DNA of 64,000 bases. It comes from Streptomyces sp. NBC_00376. GTDB taxonomy: Bacteria; Actinomycetota; Actinomycetes; Streptomycetales; Streptomycetaceae. The notes under the pieces are model-generated. The model saw nothing but the letters and a program-made list of their open reading frames with translations. It had not been told where the DNA came from and ran no database searches. The DNA lies in NCBI RefSeq assembly GCF_036077095.1, contig NZ_CP107961.1, forward strand, positions 1 through 64,000. The letters are read 5' to 3'. The translations under genes were made by a program, and so were the position numbers. Shown in pieces: positions 60,943 to 64,000 of the stretch; positions within the stretch are counted from its first letter, which is position 1; each line of letters begins with the position of its first letter.

Positions 60943-62589
60943 ATGAGCATCGTCGAGGAAAAACCGCTGAAGACCGCGCCGGCCCCGGAACCCGGGAGCA
61001 TGCGCCCGGCCGCCGCGGGCCGCGACGAGAACCGTGTCGCGACCATGCGCGAGCGCACGGCCGAACTCCACGCCATACAGGCGCTTGCCGAATCCGGACC
61101 CGGAGAGCGGGCCACCGCCGCACAGCACGCCAAGGGCAAACTGACCGCCCGGGAACGCATCGCCCTCTTCTTCGACGAGGGCACGTTCAACGAGGTCGAA
61201 GGGTTGCGCAGACACCGCGCAACCGGCTTCGGCCTGGAGGACAAGAAGCCCCACACCGACGGCGTCGTCATCGGCTGGGGCAAGGTCCACGGCCGCACCG
61301 TCTTCACCTACGCCCACGACTTCCGCATTTTCGGCGGGGCACTGGGCGAGGCCCACGCCGAGAAGATCCACAAACTGATGGACCTCGCCGAGGCCGCCGG
61401 CGCCCCCGTCGTGGGCCTCTGCGACGGCGCGGGCGCCCGCATCCAGGAGGGCGTGACCGCGCTCGCCGGATACGGCGGCATCTTCCAGCGCAACGTCCGC
61501 AACTCCGGTGTCATACCGCAGATCTCCGTGATCCTCGGCCCGTGCGCCGGCGGCGCCGCGTACTCCCCGGCGCTCACGGACTTCGTCTTCATGGTGCGCG
61601 GCACCTCGCAGATGTTCATCACCGGCCCGGACGTCGTCCAGGCGGTCACCGGCGAGGCCGTCAGCATGGAGCACCTAGGCGGCGCCGACAGCCACGCCGA
61701 GTCCTCGGGCGTCGCGGCCTTCGCCTACGACGACGAGGAGAGCTGCTTGGAGGACGTACGGCACCTGCTCTCGCTCCTGCCGCAGAACAACCGCGAACTC
61801 GCCCCCGCCGGCGACCTCGACGACCCGGTCGACCGCCGCAACGAGAGCCTGCTGGACCTGGTACCGGCCCAGCCGAACCGCTCGTACGACATGCGCGACC
61901 TGATCGAGGAGATCGCCGACCACGGCGACTACTTCGAGGTGCACAGTCAGTGGGCGCAGAACATCGTGTGCGCCCTGGCCCGGCTCGGCGGCCAGGTGGT
62001 CGGCATCGTGGCCAACCAGCCGGCCTGCCTCGCGGGCGTACTGGACATCCACGCCTCCGAGAAGGCCGCGCGGTTCGTGCAGTTCTGCGACTCGTTCAGC
62101 ATCCCGCTGGTCACCCTGATCGACGTCCCGGGCTTCCTGCCCGGCGTCGACCAGGAACACAACGGCATCATCCGGCACGGCGCCAAGCTCCTGTACGCCT
62201 ACTGCAACGCGACGGTGCCGCGCATCTCGCTGGTGGTGCGCAAGGCCTACGGCGGCGCGTACATCGTCATGGACTCCCGTTCCATCGGCGCCGACATCGC
62301 CCTGGCCTGGCCCTCGAACGAGATCGCCGTCATGGGAGCCGAAGGCGCCGCGAACGTCATCTTCCGCCGGGAGATCAACGCCTCGGACAACCCGGAGGAG
62401 ACCCGCCGGCAGAAGATCAAGGAGTACCAGACCGAGCTGATGCACCCGTACTACGCGGCCGAACGCGGCCTCGTCGACGACGTCATCGACCCGGCCGACA
62501 CCCGCGCCCGGCTGATCTCCACCCTGGACATGCTCCGTACGAAGTACGCCGAGCAGCCCAGCCGCAAGCACGGGAACCTGCCGCTGTGA
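60943..62589 (+). CDS. Acyl-CoA carboxylase beta subunit (carboxyltransferase)
   Basis: 548 residues, full-length AccB/PccB-type carboxyltransferase. Typical blocks: HAKGKLTARERIALFFDEGTF, GLCDGAGARIQEGVTALAGYG, GPCAGGAAYSPALTDFVFMV, NQPACLAGVLDIHASEKAARF, DVPGFLPGVDQEHNGIIRHGAKLLYAY, and MGAEGAANVIFRREI. It transfers CO2 from biotin to acetyl- or propionyl-CoA to give malonyl- or methylmalonyl-CoA. The biotin-carrying alpha subunit is not in the window and may be chromosomal. It probably raises extender supply for the polyketide synthase. Followed by the epsilon subunit with a GTGA overlap. Confidence 0.92.
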   Translation: MSIVEEKPLKTAPAPEPGSMRPAAAGRDENRVATMRERTAELHAIQALAESGPGERATAAQHAKGKLTARERIALFFDEGTFNEVEGLRRHRATGFGLEDKKPHTDGVVIGWGKVHGRTVFTYAHDFRIFGGALGEAHAEKIHKLMDLAEAAGAPVVGLCDGAGARIQEGVTALAGYGGIFQRNVRNSGVIPQISVILGPCAGGAAYSPALTDFVFMVRGTSQMFITGPDVVQAVTGEAVSMEHLGGADSHAESSGVAAFAYDDEESCLEDVRHLLSLLPQNNRELAPAGDLDDPVDRRNESLLDLVPAQPNRSYDMRDLIEEIADHGDYFEVHSQWAQNIVCALARLGGQVVGIVANQPACLAGVLDIHASEKAARFVQFCDSFSIPLVTLIDVPGFLPGVDQEHNGIIRHGAKLLYAYCNATVPRISLVVRKAYGGAYIVMDSRSIGADIALAWPSNEIAVMGAEGAANVIFRREINASDNPEETRRQKIKEYQTELMHPYYAAERGLVDDVIDPADTRARLISTLDMLRTKYAEQPSRKHGNLPL

Positions 62590-62861
62590 CCGCCGCCGGG
62601 AGCAGGACGCCGGCCATCACCGGGAACGGGAACCCCGTCGTCGCGCTCACCTCGGCGTCCGTCCGGGTCTCCAAGGGGAACCCGACGGCCGAGGAGGTCG
62701 CCGCCCTGGCCGTGCTGCTCACGGCCCGGATCCGGCTGGCGAACGAGGCACGGGAGAACGGGGCACGGGGGCAGGAACGGACCTCCTCCGTCGCGCCGGT
62801 CCGGGCGCTCCGTCACCGCGGGCCCGCCCCGTTCACGCCGCCGGGGGCATGGGCCTCGTGA
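62586..62861 (+). CDS. Acyl-CoA carboxylase epsilon subunit
   Basis: 91 residues starting at GTG within the stop of the beta subunit gene. The core VRVSKGNPTAEEVAALAVLLTAR is the conserved epsilon (AccE/PccE) motif; the rest is variable and basic. Epsilon subunits stabilise actinomycete acyl-CoA carboxylase complexes and raise activity. Its 3' end overlaps by 29 bases the 3' end of the SARP gene on the other strand. Confidence 0.75.
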   Translation: MTAAGSRTPAITGNGNPVVALTSASVRVSKGNPTAEEVAALAVLLTARIRLANEARENGARGQERTSSVAPVRALRHRGPAPFTPPGAWAS

Positions 62862-63975
62862 TCACGGGCCCGGACTCCTGCCCGGCGAGGGAGTTCCGGG
62901 CCGTCCGTGTCCGTCGGGCGGCTCCGCCGTACTCCCGGCTCTGCGCGCCGCCGCCCGCGGCGGCCGCGAGCTCGTCGATCCTGCGCAGCAGGGTGCCCTG
63001 CTCACGGGAGAGCTCATCGACGCGCTCCCGCAGCCGGGCGACCGTACCGCCGAGATCGAGCAGGGCCGCCACATCCGAAATGCCGCCGGGGGTACTGCTG
63101 GGAGTACTGCCAGAGGGGCTGCCAGGCATGCCGCCGGGAGTGCCGCTGGGCGTACCGCCCGACGCGTCGTGTGCCAGGGTGCGCGGCGGAGGTGTCGTCC
63201 CGAGGTCCGCGAACGGCGAGTGCCGGATCGTCGCTTCCATCCGGGCACGCAGCGCCGGGCCCGGTTCCACGCCGAGCATGTGGAGCAGGACCTTGCGCGC
63301 CCGTTCGTACACACCGAGCGCCTCGGCGGGCCGGCCCGCCAGGCACAGCGCGACCATCGACAGGTCGTAGAACCGCTCCCGCAGCGGATGCTCGTACGTC
63401 AGCCGCTCCAGCTCACCCGTGACGTCATCGAGCGGCGCCGAGCGCAGCCGTGTCTCGTGCAGACGTGTCTCGTACAGCTTCTCCAGGGTCGCCAGCCGGT
63501 GTTCCTCGAACCGCTCGGCCTCGGCCGCGCACAGCGGCCCGCGCAGACAGTCCTGCAGCGCCGGTCCGCGCCACACCGCCAGCGCGCGCTCCAGCAGTTC
63601 GGTGGCGTGCGCCGGGTCGGTGGAGGCCGCGGCGCGGCCCTCGGCGGAGAGCCGCTGGAAGCGCTGGGCGTCCGTGGTGGCGCTGCCCAGCCGGAGCAGA
63701 TAACCCATGGGCTCGGTGCTGATCCAGTCCCCGTCGCCGGAATCGCTCAGCATCCGGCGCAGCCGGGCCACATGGGCCTGTACCGCGTTGGCCGCCCGCT
63801 GCGGCGGTTCGTCGCCCCACAGCTCGTCGGCCAGCCGGTCGACCGTCAGCGTCCGTCCTGCCTCGACGACGAGGGCGGCGAGCAGCGTGCGCTGCTTGGT
63901 GCCGGACGGGACGACGCGCCGCCCCGTCCGGCCGTCGTGGACCTCGACCGGCCCCAGGATGCGGAACTCGGTCAC
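62833..63975 (-). CDS. SARP-family regulator with a C-terminal coiled-coil extension (third)
   Basis: 380 residues. Winged helix (EFRILGPVEVHDGRTGRRV, KQRTLLAALVVEAGRTLTV, ELWGDEPPQRAANAVQAHV) and activation domain to about 270, then a Gly/Ser/Thr/Pro-rich repeat (SGGTPSGTPGGMPGSPSGS) and a predicted coiled coil (VARLRERVDELSREQGTLLRRIDEL). More distant from the other two SARPs, closer to AfsR-type N-termini. Convergent with the carboxylase operon. It could be the pathway regulator of further genes to the right, beyond the window. Confidence 0.85.
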   Translation of the reverse strand: MTEFRILGPVEVHDGRTGRRVVPSGTKQRTLLAALVVEAGRTLTVDRLADELWGDEPPQRAANAVQAHVARLRRMLSDSGDGDWISTEPMGYLLRLGSATTDAQRFQRLSAEGRAAASTDPAHATELLERALAVWRGPALQDCLRGPLCAAEAERFEEHRLATLEKLYETRLHETRLRSAPLDDVTGELERLTYEHPLRERFYDLSMVALCLAGRPAEALGVYERARKVLLHMLGVEPGPALRARMEATIRHSPFADLGTTPPPRTLAHDASGGTPSGTPGGMPGSPSGSTPSSTPGGISDVAALLDLGGTVARLRERVDELSREQGTLLRRIDELAAAAGGGAQSREYGGAARRTRTARNSLAGQESGPVITRPMPPAA

Positions 63976-64000
63976 GGGGTGCCTGCCAGGGCCTCCAGTC

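Overview
The window is high-GC actinomycete DNA, almost certainly Streptomyces, and looks like the left end of a linear replicon, most likely a linear plasmid. The first 135 bases fold into six consecutive hairpins, all with the same C(TNC)G-type triloop; on the complementary strand this is C(GNA)G, the signature of Streptomyces telomere 3' overhangs. A terminal superfamily-2 helicase with helicase-associated repeats follows (489-3131). A decayed partial copy of its C-terminus lies at 4489-5469.

From 0 to 17 kb is the maintenance region. It holds the terminal helicase, transposase debris, small accessory genes (DUF7144-like membrane protein, Bles03-like, DUF1062, DinB-like) and a pair of winged-helix genes with four 27-bp palindromic sites upstream (9626-9899). 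Next come parA and parB, with a parS-like 45-bp palindrome before parA and six more copies of its core embedded inside the parB reading frame. Inverted iterons (13.38-13.78 kb) lie directly upstream of a primase-polymerase and a P4/D5-type helicase, which marks the probable internal replication origin.

From 17 to 35 kb is the left half of an aromatic (type II) polyketide gene cluster. Its regulatory block has three ScbR-type TetR genes, an AfsA-type butyrolactone synthase, a NmrA-like protein and SARPs, with ARE-like sites in between. Biosynthetic genes are a di-ACP, a ketosynthase-like protein with Gln in place of the active Cys, a phosphopantetheinyl transferase, a metallo-beta-lactamase-fold protein, a type II thioesterase, KS-alpha, KS-beta, ACP and a flavin monooxygenase.

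From 35 to 43.5 kb an accessory block splits the cluster. It has a second winged-helix gene pair with its own palindromic sites, an IS1380-like remnant fused to an HD-domain fragment, an intact and a broken MFS gene, and small unknown genes.

From 43.5 to 64 kb is the right half of the cluster: NTF2/SnoaL-like protein, acyl-CoA ligase, flavin hydroxylase, ketoreductase, two didomain aromatase/cyclases, a condensation-thioesterase-like protein lacking key residues, a LAL regulator, a PqqD-like protein, an ABM monooxygenase, an acyltransferase-like protein lacking its Ser, an acyl-CoA dehydrogenase, a second phosphopantetheinyl transferase, acyl-CoA carboxylase beta and epsilon subunits, and a third SARP. 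Direct heptamers (TCRAGCG) at 11-bp spacing occur at most biosynthetic promoters on both sides of the insertion, so both halves probably answer to the same SARPs. A plausible chain is butyrolactone, then ScbR-type repressors, then SARP, then polyketide genes. The carboxylase would supply malonyl-CoA, KS-alpha/KS-beta/ACP would build the chain, ketoreductase and cyclases would fold it, and the oxygenases would tailor it. The product cannot be named from the sequence, and the cluster may continue past the right edge.
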